A stretch of 64,000 bases of DNA from assembly GCF_030811855.1 (NCBI RefSeq), contig NZ_JAUSRN010000015.1, positions 62,001 to 126,000 of the forward strand, written 5' to 3'. Positions 34,801 to 44,131 of this stretch are shown in pieces. Both the position numbers and the translations under genes were made by a program. Under the pieces are notes generated by a model. It had not been told where the DNA came from and did no database searches. It was given only the letters and a program-made list of their open reading frames with translations. The DNA comes from Variovorax paradoxus (GTDB lineage: Bacteria > Pseudomonadota > Gammaproteobacteria > Burkholderiales > Burkholderiaceae_C). How positions within the stretch are numbered: the first letter of the stretch is position 1; each line of letters starts with the position of its first letter.

Positions 34801-35893
34801 CACGAAAGACGATGCGGATGGCCTGCCATTGGTCCTCATGGCGGGTGCGGGCACGGCGCTTGAGACACAGCTCGCGCAGGCGGCCCAAGGCATATCCTTC
34901 GGCGTAGGCGCGGCGGGCGGCCAGTGCGTCGGCTTTGTCGTCCTGTGGGTGCAGCACGCCGCGTTCTTCCACGGTGAAGACGAAGATGAGCCGGTAAATG
35001 AGGCGCAGAAGTTGTTGGAAGTAGGCATCCTTGCTCAGGGTGCCATCGTGCAGGGCGGTGCGCAGGGCGTGGCTGGCGGGGTGTTGCAGGAAGCCCGCGC
35101 CGAAGGTCAGCAGGGCTTGCTCGACGCCGTTGCGCAGGCCATCGCGCACACGAGTGCCTTCCTCCTGGCCTTCGTTGCGCCATTGTTCCCAGATGCAGGT
35201 GGCAGTGGTTTGGGGGGCACGGCTTGCATGCAGCAGGCGCCAGACATTGGCGAATTCGGCATAGCGTGCACCGCCGAGCAGATCGGCCAGATCCACTTCG
35301 AGGAAGCTGGGGCGGGTGAGGCTGGCGGCGTCGCGCAGCAGGCGCAACTGTTTGCCATTGCTGACGACGCCCCATTGCAGCGCTTCGCTGGCGTTGAGCA
35401 GTTCCTGCAGGGCCAGAAAGGGAGCTTTCTTGCGGCTGCCCGAGCCGGCGATGGCAAAGCGAGTGTCGGCATCGTCCAGTGGCTGGGTATGCGGTGCCAC
35501 CAGCACCGGCATTCCTCCAGGTGGATGGCCGGCAACGAGGCTGACCGGATAGCGCAGCTCGCCCACCTGCTGCCCTTGCGTGGCGTGCAAGGTTGCGTAG
35601 CCGAAGGCGTCGCGCAACAGTTCGTGGACGAAAGCGGTGGTGACGTGTGCGGCATCGACGTCGGTGCGCTCCATTTGCGCGGCGAAATGCTGCCATTGGG
35701 CGCAGGCGATTTGGAAGGCACGGCTGTATTCGTCCTTGAGCTTGACGCCCTTGGGGGTCCCGTAATCGGCCTCAAGCTGTGCGCTGGCGCGGCCCTGGGC
35801 GGCTTTCTCTAGTTGGTCGGGCAGGAACAGCCCGCCTTCCAGCTTGAGGGTAGGCAGATTTAGCGTGGCCTGGGTCTTGCGGATGCGTTTCAT
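31874..35893 (-). CDS. Adenine-specific DNA methyltransferase, Eco57I/PglX-like (DrmMI-like)
   Basis: A 1339-aa class I N6-adenine methylase with a large N-terminal helical region. GSYYTPDSLVQELVKSAL (about 474) and the SAM-binding motif VIDPACGSGHFLLAAARRL (about 515-533) are followed by the catalytic NPPW (about 788) in CVLANPPWERI. The C-terminal third is a target-recognition region. Size and order fit BREX PglX or class 1 DISARM DrmMI; next to a SNF2 helicase and a DUF1998 helicase, DrmMI-like is preferred. It would mark self DNA. It starts one base after the stop of a 32-codon ORF. Confidence 0.9.
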   Translation of the reverse strand: MKRIRKTQATLNLPTLKLEGGLFLPDQLEKAAQGRASAQLEADYGTPKGVKLKDEYSRAFQIACAQWQHFAAQMERTDVDAAHVTTAFVHELLRDAFGYATLHATQGQQVGELRYPVSLVAGHPPGGMPVLVAPHTQPLDDADTRFAIAGSGSRKKAPFLALQELLNASEALQWGVVSNGKQLRLLRDAASLTRPSFLEVDLADLLGGARYAEFANVWRLLHASRAPQTTATCIWEQWRNEGQEEGTRVRDGLRNGVEQALLTFGAGFLQHPASHALRTALHDGTLSKDAYFQQLLRLIYRLIFVFTVEERGVLHPQDDKADALAARRAYAEGYALGRLRELCLKRRARTRHEDQWQAIRIVFRGLARGEPRLALPALGGLFVPEQCPDLDAASLDNAHLLTALQHLRWAVVAQGKGSSLTPVDYRNMGPEELGSVYESLLELVPVIDLPARSFGFVGRTEGGSTAGNARKLTGSYYTPDSLVQELVKSALNPLIDQRLAAKPAKPIEALLAIRVIDPACGSGHFLLAAARRLAEKLAQLRSLEGGQEGAIKPQDYRHALREVVAHCIYGVDRNPMAIELARMALWLEGYEEGRPLGFLDHHLQVGDALVGLTDLHALEQGIAKDAFKPLSGDDKDTCKQLAKTNAQALKQLNGERTIPQSRLQLDNASSLTELQALEALPEDSAEQIATKASAWGQYLRQARDNHLAQAADLLLGAYLLPKTEDTAQAIPTTAALYLTLLGSALPADQRLALVAARQACEEARVFHWPLAFPQVFAEGGFDCVLANPPWERIKLQEEEFFATRHRDVFDARNKAERAQRIQWLSEGMLARHLYPELAHETHEDEAERRLYREFVSARRTAEAASLFAHVKGEDGGRYPLTGVGDVNTYALFAETILQIHADSGRAGFIVPTGIATDDSTKAYFGHVTQKRQLVSLYDIENREAVFPSVHRSYKFCLLTLGAADQAEFVCFATRVSQLDDPRRRFTLTPDEFRLINPNTLTCPVFRSERDAALTKKLYRAAPVLMRDAVIAGEGKQAGAGEHAQNPWGILFMRMLDMSNDSHLFKDTPAPERLPLYEAKLIHQFDHRWATYTEDGSSRDVTATEKASADFTVTPRYWVNRSEVEERLNDRGWEHGWLMGWRDICRATDERTVIASVVPLVGVGNQMPLMLFSERENPQQFAALLGNLDALVFDFVARHKTGGTHMNYFIYKQLPVLPPDRYTEADLAHIVPRVLELTYAAHDLVDWAKDLGYGGPPFSFDADRRAILRAELDAYYAKLYGLTRDELRYILDPADVMGKDYPSETFRVLKDREKREFNGEYRTQSLVLEAWDKLERGALG

Positions 35894-35894
35894 G

Positions 35895-35993
35895 TTATTG
35901 GCTGGCCTCTGCGACGACTTCCCAATGGCCGACGTTGGTGGGACAGATGTGGCGGACCTTGTCCGCCGCTTCCGTCATGGTGCGTCCGAGCAT
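35895..35993 (-). CDS. Small coupled ORF, 32 aa, between SNF2 helicase and methylase
   Basis: The 102-base gap between two defence genes is almost exactly filled by an ATG-TAA ORF of 32 codons. It starts 2 bases after the helicase stop (TGACCATG) and ends 1 base before the methylase start (TAACATG). The peptide MLGRTMTEAADKVRHICPTNVG-HWEVVAEASQ is written here in two parts; it is hydrophilic, with one Cys and two His. The tight fit argues for translation, at least as a coupling leader. A decayed remnant of a longer gene is the alternative. No homologue is recognised. Confidence 0.5.
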   Translation of the reverse strand: MLGRTMTEAADKVRHICPTNVGHWEVVAEASQ

Positions 35994-35995
35994 GG

Positions 35996-38782
35996 TCAGA
36001 GCTCATCCGGTAGCAGCACGTACACGCCCATCACATCGACCGGCAGGCAGGGGCTGACGCTGTACTGACCCACGTCGCGGGTGGCCTCTCGTACGCGCTG
36101 GTGGTCGACCAGTAGCGCATCTGCGCGTTGCTGCGCCAGCGCTTGCAGTTGCTGCGGCTGCGCGGCCAAGAACTCGAGTGCGGCGCGGATTTCGCGCTGA
36201 GCGGCCTCGGGCGGCAAGTTGCCGCTGGGTACGCATTCGAGCAGGCGGCTCACGCTGTCATCGGTCAGCCATTGCGGGGCGTTGCGACCTTGCACGGCCA
36301 AGGCCACGGTTTCCTCGGCCATCATCTGGAAGGGTTCGCGGCGGCGCACATAACTGAGTTGGTGCCGCAGGCGCAGCAGGTAGAGAGTGCTGACGACCTT
36401 CACGTCATTGGTGAGGGTGGCGGCGCAGCGGGCGGCCAATGGGTGCTCGCCACCAAGTGCATCTTCCAGCATGTGCTGGGCCAGCACGCTGACCAATGGG
36501 TGGCTGCGGTGCAGTTCGTTGAAATCGATGAGTTGAGGTGCGTCGATACCCTCATCGGCCAAGCGCTGGCGCAGGGCTTCGGGCAGGTGTTGCGGTAAGA
36601 AGCGTGCAGTCTGCTTGCGCCCGATCTCCAGCGGGGCGCCCAGGCGCACACAGGCGCTTTGCAGGAAGCGCTGCACGTCGGCCTGGGTGCCCAGGGCCTG
36701 CTGCTGCTTGTGCCATTCGGGCAGCACTTCGTCGGGGCGGATGCGGCGTTGGGCGAACACGGTGCGGTTGGTCTTGGCTTTTTCCAACGCGTCGCGCCAT
36801 TGGGCTTGCAACGGGGCGAGCAGTTGCTCCGGCTCACCGAAATCGAACGCGACTTGTGGCGAGACGATGCGGCTGTCGCTGCGCTTCATCAGTGCGGCCT
36901 TGACCAGCGCCTGATTGATGCGGGCTTCGTCCTCGGGCATGGGAACGAGCACGCCGAGTTCCTTCTGGATGGCCTCGCCTTTCTTGAGAATGACGTTGAG
37001 CACGAAGCCATCCACCGGGTTGTCCTGCCCGTAAATCATGGTGCAGCGCACTTCGTCGGCCTGCTGGCCGAAGCGATCGACGCGGCCTTCGCGCTGTTCA
37101 TGGCGGGTGGGGTTCCAGGCCAGGTCGTAGTGGACGACAGCAGTGAACAGGTGCTGCAGGTTGATGCCTTCGGAAAGGCAGTCGGTGGCGACCAGGATGC
37201 GTTGCTCGGCATTCTCCATGTCGTCCACGCGCTCGCGGCGTTCTTGGGGCGTGAATTCGCCGGTGATGGCTTCGATCGTGGCCTTGGGAAAGGCGGCCTT
37301 GAGGTGTTCGGCGACGTAATGGGCGGTTGCGATATAGCGGCAGAACACCACGGGGTGGTAGCCATCCTTCACCAGAAGGCCGATATGTCGTATGAGTGCA
37401 GCCAGCTTGGGGTCACCAGCTTTGCCGGAAAGGCGCCGCGCGTCGGCAATCAGGCTTTGCAGGCGGCCGGCATCCTGCAACTGGGCGGGCGGCTCCAGGT
37501 CGTTGATGGAGAGGTCGTCGGCTTCGCCGTCGTACAGGCGTTCATCGCTGAGGAGAGTGTCATTCGGTAGTGCGCCTTCCAGCCGGGTGGTCAGTGCCTT
37601 CACGGCGGCAGCGGGCGACGAGGCCACGCAGCGCAGCAGCGCCAAGGTGGCGTACCAGATGAGGCGAGCGCCGCCAGCTTGCTCCCGCGTTTCAATGGTT
37701 TCGGCCAGCTCGCGGCAGTAATCCTGCACGGCGTCGAAGAACGTGCCCCAATCGCCGCTAAGCTGATAAGTGAGCTCGGTTTTCATGCGGCGGGGAAAGC
37801 CGCGTCCGTCACGGGTTTCAGACTGCCATTCAACAATGTCTTTGCGGCGACGCTGGACAAAGTGGCGGGCCAGTTCCTGCCGCAGCGGATCGGCGGCCGT
37901 CATGCGGCCCTGTAAGGCGGCAAAGCGTGGGTCGAGCAGCGACAGCAGGTTGTAGAAGGCGGTCTCATCGCCAGAGTGCGGCGTGGCGGTGAGTAGGATC
38001 AGGTGGCGTTGCTCGTCACGAGCAAGGCGTTGCAGCAGTTCGAAGCGCAATTGCTTACCCGCGCCGCTGCTGGCGCAGGTGTGGGCCTCGTCAACGACGA
38101 TGCACTCAGGGGCGGTGGCGAGGAACTGCTCGCGATGCCGCTCGCTCTTGATGTAGTCCAGGCTAACCACCACCACAGGATGGTGGTCGAACAGGCGCAC
38201 ACCATGCGGCAGCTCGCGCTCGATGCGGGCGGCGGAGGCCGAGGTCAGCGCAACAGCTTGAAGGTTGAAACGAGTTTCCAGTTCACCTTGCCATTGCTCG
38301 ACCAGATGCGGCGGGCACAAGACGGCTAGGCGCGTGATTTCACCGCGATCCATCAGCTCGCGGGCAATCAGACCTGCTTCAATGGTCTTGCCGATACCCA
38401 CGTCGTCGGCAATCAGCAGGCGCACGGTGGACATGCGCAAGGCCATCAACAGTGGCACGAGCTGGTAGCCGCGGGGCTCCACGGCAATGTTGCCGAAAGA
38501 GCGGAACGGGCCCGCACCGGCGCGCAGGGTCAGACGCAAGGCATCTCGCAGCAGCAAGGCGGCGGCATGGTTGCCGGCGCGTGCTGCATCGGGCCAGGTG
38601 AAGGTGGCGGGTTCGACGGGTTGGAGCTCCAGCTCTGGAATCAGGACGATGCTGTCTTCGTCGGAACCGCTCAATGGGCGCAGGCGCAGCCAGTCACGCC
38701 GCGAGTCGCTCTGTACCACCCATTCGCGCCCCCGGGCGCGCACCAGATTGCCAGCCATGAGGTCGTGGTTCGCGGTGGTCAT
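35996..38782 (-). CDS. SNF2/RapA-like helicase (DrmD-like)
   Basis: A 928-aa SF2 ATPase. Motif I is LLIADDVGIGKTIEAGLIARE (about 127-147), motif II VVDEAHTCA (DEAH, about 229), motif III LTATPHSGDE (about 268). The second RecA lobe has LVATDCLSEGINLQHL and motif VI HEQREGRVDRFGQQ (about 560-572). The N-terminal LVRARGREWVVQSDSRRDWLRLRPL is a small beta-barrel-like region found in DrmD/HepA-like proteins. It lies 9 bases after the DUF1998 helicase gene. SNF2 ATPases of this type are the class 1 marker of DISARM. Confidence 0.9.
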   Translation of the reverse strand: MTTANHDLMAGNLVRARGREWVVQSDSRRDWLRLRPLSGSDEDSIVLIPELELQPVEPATFTWPDAARAGNHAAALLLRDALRLTLRAGAGPFRSFGNIAVEPRGYQLVPLLMALRMSTVRLLIADDVGIGKTIEAGLIARELMDRGEITRLAVLCPPHLVEQWQGELETRFNLQAVALTSASAARIERELPHGVRLFDHHPVVVVSLDYIKSERHREQFLATAPECIVVDEAHTCASSGAGKQLRFELLQRLARDEQRHLILLTATPHSGDETAFYNLLSLLDPRFAALQGRMTAADPLRQELARHFVQRRRKDIVEWQSETRDGRGFPRRMKTELTYQLSGDWGTFFDAVQDYCRELAETIETREQAGGARLIWYATLALLRCVASSPAAAVKALTTRLEGALPNDTLLSDERLYDGEADDLSINDLEPPAQLQDAGRLQSLIADARRLSGKAGDPKLAALIRHIGLLVKDGYHPVVFCRYIATAHYVAEHLKAAFPKATIEAITGEFTPQERRERVDDMENAEQRILVATDCLSEGINLQHLFTAVVHYDLAWNPTRHEQREGRVDRFGQQADEVRCTMIYGQDNPVDGFVLNVILKKGEAIQKELGVLVPMPEDEARINQALVKAALMKRSDSRIVSPQVAFDFGEPEQLLAPLQAQWRDALEKAKTNRTVFAQRRIRPDEVLPEWHKQQQALGTQADVQRFLQSACVRLGAPLEIGRKQTARFLPQHLPEALRQRLADEGIDAPQLIDFNELHRSHPLVSVLAQHMLEDALGGEHPLAARCAATLTNDVKVVSTLYLLRLRHQLSYVRRREPFQMMAEETVALAVQGRNAPQWLTDDSVSRLLECVPSGNLPPEAAQREIRAALEFLAAQPQQLQALAQQRADALLVDHQRVREATRDVGQYSVSPCLPVDVMGVYVLLPDEL

Positions 38783-38791
38783 GCGGATGAT

Positions 38792-41700
38792 CTAGCTGAA
38801 AACATGCGGATGGCTGGCGAACTGTTCGGGCCAGTGCTGAGGGTTGGACATGTCCAGCACTGCCTGGCCCTTGTCCATCAGGGCTGCCACATGGGCTGGA
38901 CTGGGGGGCACCAGGACCACCACCGTGCGTGCGGCCTTGTATTGGCCTGCTACGGTGAGCTCGCCGCCCAGTGCAGGCACTTGGTACTGATCGGGCTCGC
39001 GGTGGCTTCCAGCGTGCAACGCTTCTTGCCATTGAGCAAAGAGTTCGCCATGGCTTGCACCCGGAGCGGGTTGGATGGCTCCGTTCGCCGTTATTGCTAC
39101 GATGAAAGCGGGCTGCTCCGGGTCCGCAGGCGTCACCTGCGCATTGGCCAGAGCCACAAGCATCTCAATGGCTTGAGCATTGCGACGATTGATGTGGTTG
39201 TGGTCGGGCTGGTTGAAGTACGACAACAGGCACTGGTAGCAGCCGGCTTCGCAAATGCTCTGGCCGAACTTGTTCTTGTGTTCCAGAGCATCCAGGCCTT
39301 CGACTGTCCAGGGGCCGGTGGGGGCGTCGTGGTGCATCAGCCGCAATGCGGCAGCGGCAACCTGAGCCATGGCTCCCGATTCCGTTGCCAGGCGCGTGAG
39401 CACGCCCGCACCACCTTCGGCGGCCTCGTAGAACAGCAGCGCCTTGCGGTCGTCTTGCTTGGGCAAGGATTCGGCCACGAGCTCGGACTCTTCGATCTGG
39501 AAGGTCATTTCAATGCCGCGTTTGAGAGCAGCCTGCAGCGTGGCCATGGCCTCCATGTCTAGGGGAATTCTGGGGGCGAGGATGAGGATGTTGCGATGGT
39601 CCTCCACGAACGGCACGATTTGCTGATTGGGTACTTTGTCCAGCAGATCGCCTTCGGGCTCGGAGCCGTCGGTGGTGGCGCCGGGCTCGTCCTTTTTGCT
39701 CCACTGTCCGGTAATGGGGTTGATGTAGAAGCCGAGCTGCTCCTTGTCTTTGCGACGGCGCCAACCGCGGTTGATGCGCCAGATTTGCGCCGCCGGGGCA
39801 TAGGTCAGCGCGGCGAGGACATCGGTTTCACCGCTGCCGTCCGCGCCGCCCAAGACGAGAGACTTGTGCTGTGCGATCTTGCCATCGGGGCCGGGCAGAA
39901 AGCGGTAGGTGGTTTGCAGTTCGAAGCCCTGGCGCTGACGGTCTTCGTCATTGATTGAAATGCGCTCGACGGGCACGGTCTCCACGGTTTCGATGCGGTA
40001 CAGGTTGCGCACCCAATCCAGGTCGGTGAGAAGGGCCTCGCAGTTCTCACATGTGTTGTGGTGTGGTTCGATGCCGGTCTCCTCACCCATATGCGCATAG
40101 CCGCATTGGCTGCACACGCGGCTGGCCACCGTGGCCAGCGTGCTGTTGCCAGAGATGTGGTCGGTTGAGCCTACATTGAGCTTGGCGCGCACAACGCGGT
40201 ACATGCGGCCTTGGTGGTAGATGAGGCTGCGTGGGCCGAACTCGGACAGGGCCAGGAAGCGCGGGCGACTGACCATGCTGCCTTCATCGTCCTTGCCTTT
40301 GGCTGTGGCGCCGCCTTTGGCAGGGATCCAGGCCATGAGCGGCAGGCGGGGGAAGTTGTAGCCGGGCAGGAAGCCCTGACTGGCAAGGTAGCGGTAGGTA
40401 TAGAAGTCTGCGTTTTGGCCGTTGCCCGGCTTGAGCAGCACGGCGTACTGGCGGGCCGCATCGCCATAGCGTCGCTGGGCATTCTGCTTTTCAGCATGAG
40501 TGGTGGTATAGCTCTTGACCACCTGGTCGGCCATGTCCATCTGCTTGCGCGTGGCGTCCACGAGCACGCGCCAACGTTGCAGGGCGGCATCGAAGTCTTG
40601 CGCTGCACGCTGAATGGCTTCTTCCACAAAGTTGGACGAGAACCACGTGCTGCCTTGCAGCACTGGGGTGAGCTGCGCCATGAACGCGTGGGCGCTTTGC
40701 AGGGCGCGTGCGTGGGCCTCGGGCGCCAGGAGCTTCTCACGCAAGGCGCTTTGCAGAGGCTTGCCTGGCTGCTCCAAGTCCAGCAGCGGGCCGATGCTGG
40801 TGTCCAGTTGCACCTGCAGCGCCGCCAGCCATGCAGCGTGCAGATGGCTTTCGACCAGGTCTCGGTTGGCCAAGTCCAGCGTCGGTGGTCTGACGATGCC
40901 ATGCACCATCTCGGTAGCATGGTGGAAGAACCATTGGTCGTGCGGACTGAGGGCCGCGCAATACGTGATGACAAGCGCTTGCTGGCCTGAGCGCCCGGCA
41001 CGGCCGCTGCGCTGGGCGTAGTTGGCTGGAGTCGGCGGTACATTGCGCAGATACACCGTGTTCAGTGCCGAAATGTCCACGCCCAACTCCATGGTGGGTG
41101 AACAGAACATCACGGGCAGGCGCTCCAAAGGCGCTTCATGAGCGGGGTTTTCCGACCAGTCGCGGCGGTCTTTATCGGTGTAGCGGAATCGCTGCTCCAG
41201 CAGTTGGCGTCGGGAGGTGTCCACCTGGGCTGTGTGCTCCTGGGCCTCGAAGTCGAACAGAGCATGGCCCTGTTGGCGCAGGGTTTGGGCCAAGGCCAGG
41301 TACAGGTTGCGGAAGAACTGGTTGTGCTTGCCGTCGTCGGTGGCCTGGGTTTCCTCCACCAGCAGCCAGTCCATGGACGACGCGTTGAGACGCCAGCCAA
41401 CGGTTTGCCGATCCACCTCGAATCGTTGAACGTAGCCGTGGTCCTTGGCGGCTTTGAGTAGATGTTCCAGAAGCTCGACCCACTGCGGCTCTTTCCAGCC
41501 TTTGACCAGAGCAGCGGCGCTGCCGCTCTTCCAGAAGTCCGCCGACTTGATGTCTTTCAGTAAACGGGAGCGTGATCCGCCGGGGACTAGGTCGTTGCGG
41601 GGTTTGCCTTTGTACTCGGGACGCTTTGTCAGGATCAGGTACCTGGCGGTTTCCAGGTTTTCATCGGCAGCGAAGGCCCATCGTTCATTCAGGTGCTGGT

Positions 41701-44131
41701 GCGCCGTGGCCCTAGCTTTTTCTTGTTCCACCGAGTCTAGATAGCGGGTCTCCAGGCAGAGGTGGCGCCGCATGTGGTTGAACATCGTTCGCGCCAGAGC
41801 GGCTCGTTGGCTTGGCTCGATGGCGGCGAGTATGGAGCGACCTGTGAATAGTTGGGATTCCTGTGAGAACTCATTCAACCCACGATAGGCGATGGAGAGC
41901 AGGTTCAACTGGTCGAGATTTGGATTGTTGAAGCGCCAACCACGCCGCAGATCGCGCAGCAGACGGTAGCCGATGATGAAGCGCATGGTGCGCTGAGCAT
42001 CCTGGCGTGCGAGACCCATCAGCTTTGGTGTGCGCAGGTACTCGGCCAGTGTGGTGAAGTCGGCTTGGTCAAAGCCCAGTGCCTTGAAGACTGCATCTGC
42101 GAGCATTTCTTCGGTGAGCACGTCGTGGTGGTTCTGCAGCGCGCCAATGAGGGCGGAGCGCAGCGTGAGCAAGAACACGAAGTCGTTGAAGTGACCGGCT
42201 TGCAGTGCGGCATCCTGCCGGTTGTCAGTGAAGCCGAGCAGCTTGCGCGGGTCGGGCTGGCCAGCCGGGATGTCCTGCATGGCAAAGAGTTGCCGGAGGG
42301 CGCTCAGTGTCAGAATGGTAGTGGCCGAGGACCGGCCTTCGCCCGATAGGCTGGCCAATCGGTTGATGTCCTTGCCATGAACTTCATGGGTTTGGCCGCA
42401 GTTCAGGCAAAAACGGAACTTGCCTGGAATGAACCAGTACTCCTTGTCCTGGCCTTGCACAGTCTGCCGCCCCTGTGGAGTGACGCGGACATCTTCCGGG
42501 ATGGATTTTCGGTAGGTGCTTTTGACTTTGGGTTCGGCCTTGGCCAGATCCAGCCACGTTTCGGGCAAATCTTCAATGTTTCCACGGTAGGACTGACGAA
42601 TGTCGGCCGGACACAGGAAGCCGTAGCGCGCGTTTTCGTCGTCGTCGCCAGAGATGTCGTCGATTTCTCGGGGGGTGTATTCCACTTGCGACTGGCCAGA
42701 GCGCCACACTGGGTGGTATTCCTGTCCGCAATCGCGGCAGAAGTGAACGGGATAGAGCTCCGTGCCTTCTTCCTGCCGCCCCGGCGCGTAGCGCTGGGCA
42801 TCCAGCGTGATATGGCGTACGCCTTCAGCTTCCAGGGTCGCCAGCACCTTGCCTGGCCCGCTGATGAACTGGTGGAGCTTGAAGGCAAATGGCGCACGGC
42901 CCTGCGCTGTTCGAACAGCATGTGCGGCAACCAGAAAGCGCTGAAGTCCGGCGCTCGCTTCTTCAAAAGTGCATTGCGCATCACTAGCCAACCGCAAGGC
43001 GGCATCGCGCAGCGTCATGGGTTTGGCGCGTCGGGGCGGTTCGTTGGGGGGCAGTTCAATTCCAAGGTTCAGTTCAACCCACACAGCTAATGGGTCATCA
43101 CTGAAGGCGGCGAAGTCCGGCCAGTGATGGATTTCCTTTAGTAGCGCCGGCTTGAGGAGCGGTTTGACGGCAGGAATTCCTTTGCCCGGGTTCGTGACTC
43201 GCTCCAGCGTTTCGCCGATGACATCGTTCTCGGAAATATGCGCACCAAAGAGCAAGCTGGCCACATTGGCAACAGTCTGGTTTCTGTCAGCCTGAGTGCC
43301 CGTGGACGACATGGTGGCGGAAGTACCAATGCACACCAATTCTTCGGCATTCAAGCGCTCGCGAAGCCGTCGCACGAGCAAGGCCACGTCGGCGCCTTGC
43401 CGACCGCGATATGTGTGCAGTTCGTCGAGGACCAGGAATTCCAGCCCTGCGCAATGTTCCACCACCTGCCTGTCCACCGCCTCAAATCGGGTCAGGATCA
43501 ACTCCAGCATCATGAAGTTGGTGAGCAGGATGTCCGGCGGATTGCTGGCGATTTCCTGCCGCTGCGTAGTGCTTTCCTGCCCGGTGTAGCGAGCGACCGT
43601 AAACGGCTTTTGATCTTCCGGGTAACCGTGCAAGAACTTGTCGAGTTCTTCCAACTGGCTGTTGGCCAGTGCGTTCATGGGGTAAATCACAACGGCCCGC
43701 GTGCGTTTGCTCGGGTCGGCTGCCTTGGCTCTCACGATGCGGTCGATGATCGGAATGAAGAACGACAGCGATTTGCCCGACCCCGTGCCGGTGGTGACCA
43801 CATAGCTTTGCCGACCCTGGGCCTTAGCCAGCGCCTGCAATTGGTGAACATACAGGTGCAGATCTGCAGTCGCCCCCTCCGTCTTGCCCACTTGGAAGAT
43901 ATGCGCGCAATCGGCATGCAGCATGCCTTGATGAGCCAATTGCTGAACGGTGGTGTCGCGCTTGTAGTTGGGATTGATCTGAATCAGCGGCTCAGGCCAG
44001 TAACGGCCGCGGGCATATTCCTGCTCTACGGTGCGAAGGATGTCATCGGAGGCGATGCGGCTGAAGCTGCGCGAGAAGCTGCTGTATTCCGCGATCAGTT
44101 GATCTCTGAAACTGAAGACGTTGTCCATCAC
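38792..44131 (-). CDS. Large DEAD-like helicase with C-terminal DUF1998 (DrmA/DrmB- or DruE-like)
   Basis: A 1779-aa SF2 helicase. Walker A YVVTTGTGSGKSLSFF (about 108-123), motif II LVLDELHTYRGRQGADV (about 232, DELH), and motifs V/VI GVDISALNTVYL and YAQRSGRAGRSGQQ (about 1017-1045) are visible. A first Cys cluster near 520-600 (CRDCG, CLNCG) and a later one CSQCGYAHMGEE...CENCE (about 1340-1365) indicate zinc sites. CEAGCYQCLLSYFNQPDHNHINR (about 1627) is the DUF1998 signature. DISARM normally splits these functions between DrmA and DrmB; one-chain forms resemble Druantia DruE and MrfA. Its ATG overlaps the Fic stop (ATGA). Confidence 0.9.
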   Translation of the reverse strand: MMDNVFSFRDQLIAEYSSFSRSFSRIASDDILRTVEQEYARGRYWPEPLIQINPNYKRDTTVQQLAHQGMLHADCAHIFQVGKTEGATADLHLYVHQLQALAKAQGRQSYVVTTGTGSGKSLSFFIPIIDRIVRAKAADPSKRTRAVVIYPMNALANSQLEELDKFLHGYPEDQKPFTVARYTGQESTTQRQEIASNPPDILLTNFMMLELILTRFEAVDRQVVEHCAGLEFLVLDELHTYRGRQGADVALLVRRLRERLNAEELVCIGTSATMSSTGTQADRNQTVANVASLLFGAHISENDVIGETLERVTNPGKGIPAVKPLLKPALLKEIHHWPDFAAFSDDPLAVWVELNLGIELPPNEPPRRAKPMTLRDAALRLASDAQCTFEEASAGLQRFLVAAHAVRTAQGRAPFAFKLHQFISGPGKVLATLEAEGVRHITLDAQRYAPGRQEEGTELYPVHFCRDCGQEYHPVWRSGQSQVEYTPREIDDISGDDDENARYGFLCPADIRQSYRGNIEDLPETWLDLAKAEPKVKSTYRKSIPEDVRVTPQGRQTVQGQDKEYWFIPGKFRFCLNCGQTHEVHGKDINRLASLSGEGRSSATTILTLSALRQLFAMQDIPAGQPDPRKLLGFTDNRQDAALQAGHFNDFVFLLTLRSALIGALQNHHDVLTEEMLADAVFKALGFDQADFTTLAEYLRTPKLMGLARQDAQRTMRFIIGYRLLRDLRRGWRFNNPNLDQLNLLSIAYRGLNEFSQESQLFTGRSILAAIEPSQRAALARTMFNHMRRHLCLETRYLDSVEQEKARATAHQHLNERWAFAADENLETARYLILTKRPEYKGKPRNDLVPGGSRSRLLKDIKSADFWKSGSAAALVKGWKEPQWVELLEHLLKAAKDHGYVQRFEVDRQTVGWRLNASSMDWLLVEETQATDDGKHNQFFRNLYLALAQTLRQQGHALFDFEAQEHTAQVDTSRRQLLEQRFRYTDKDRRDWSENPAHEAPLERLPVMFCSPTMELGVDISALNTVYLRNVPPTPANYAQRSGRAGRSGQQALVITYCAALSPHDQWFFHHATEMVHGIVRPPTLDLANRDLVESHLHAAWLAALQVQLDTSIGPLLDLEQPGKPLQSALREKLLAPEAHARALQSAHAFMAQLTPVLQGSTWFSSNFVEEAIQRAAQDFDAALQRWRVLVDATRKQMDMADQVVKSYTTTHAEKQNAQRRYGDAARQYAVLLKPGNGQNADFYTYRYLASQGFLPGYNFPRLPLMAWIPAKGGATAKGKDDEGSMVSRPRFLALSEFGPRSLIYHQGRMYRVVRAKLNVGSTDHISGNSTLATVASRVCSQCGYAHMGEETGIEPHHNTCENCEALLTDLDWVRNLYRIETVETVPVERISINDEDRQRQGFELQTTYRFLPGPDGKIAQHKSLVLGGADGSGETDVLAALTYAPAAQIWRINRGWRRRKDKEQLGFYINPITGQWSKKDEPGATTDGSEPEGDLLDKVPNQQIVPFVEDHRNILILAPRIPLDMEAMATLQAALKRGIEMTFQIEESELVAESLPKQDDRKALLFYEAAEGGAGVLTRLATESGAMAQVAAAALRLMHHDAPTGPWTVEGLDALEHKNKFGQSICEAGCYQCLLSYFNQPDHNHINRRNAQAIEMLVALANAQVTPADPEQPAFIVAITANGAIQPAPGASHGELFAQWQEALHAGSHREPDQYQVPALGGELTVAGQYKAARTVVVLVPPSPAHVAALMDKGQAVLDMSNPQHWPEQFASHPHVFS

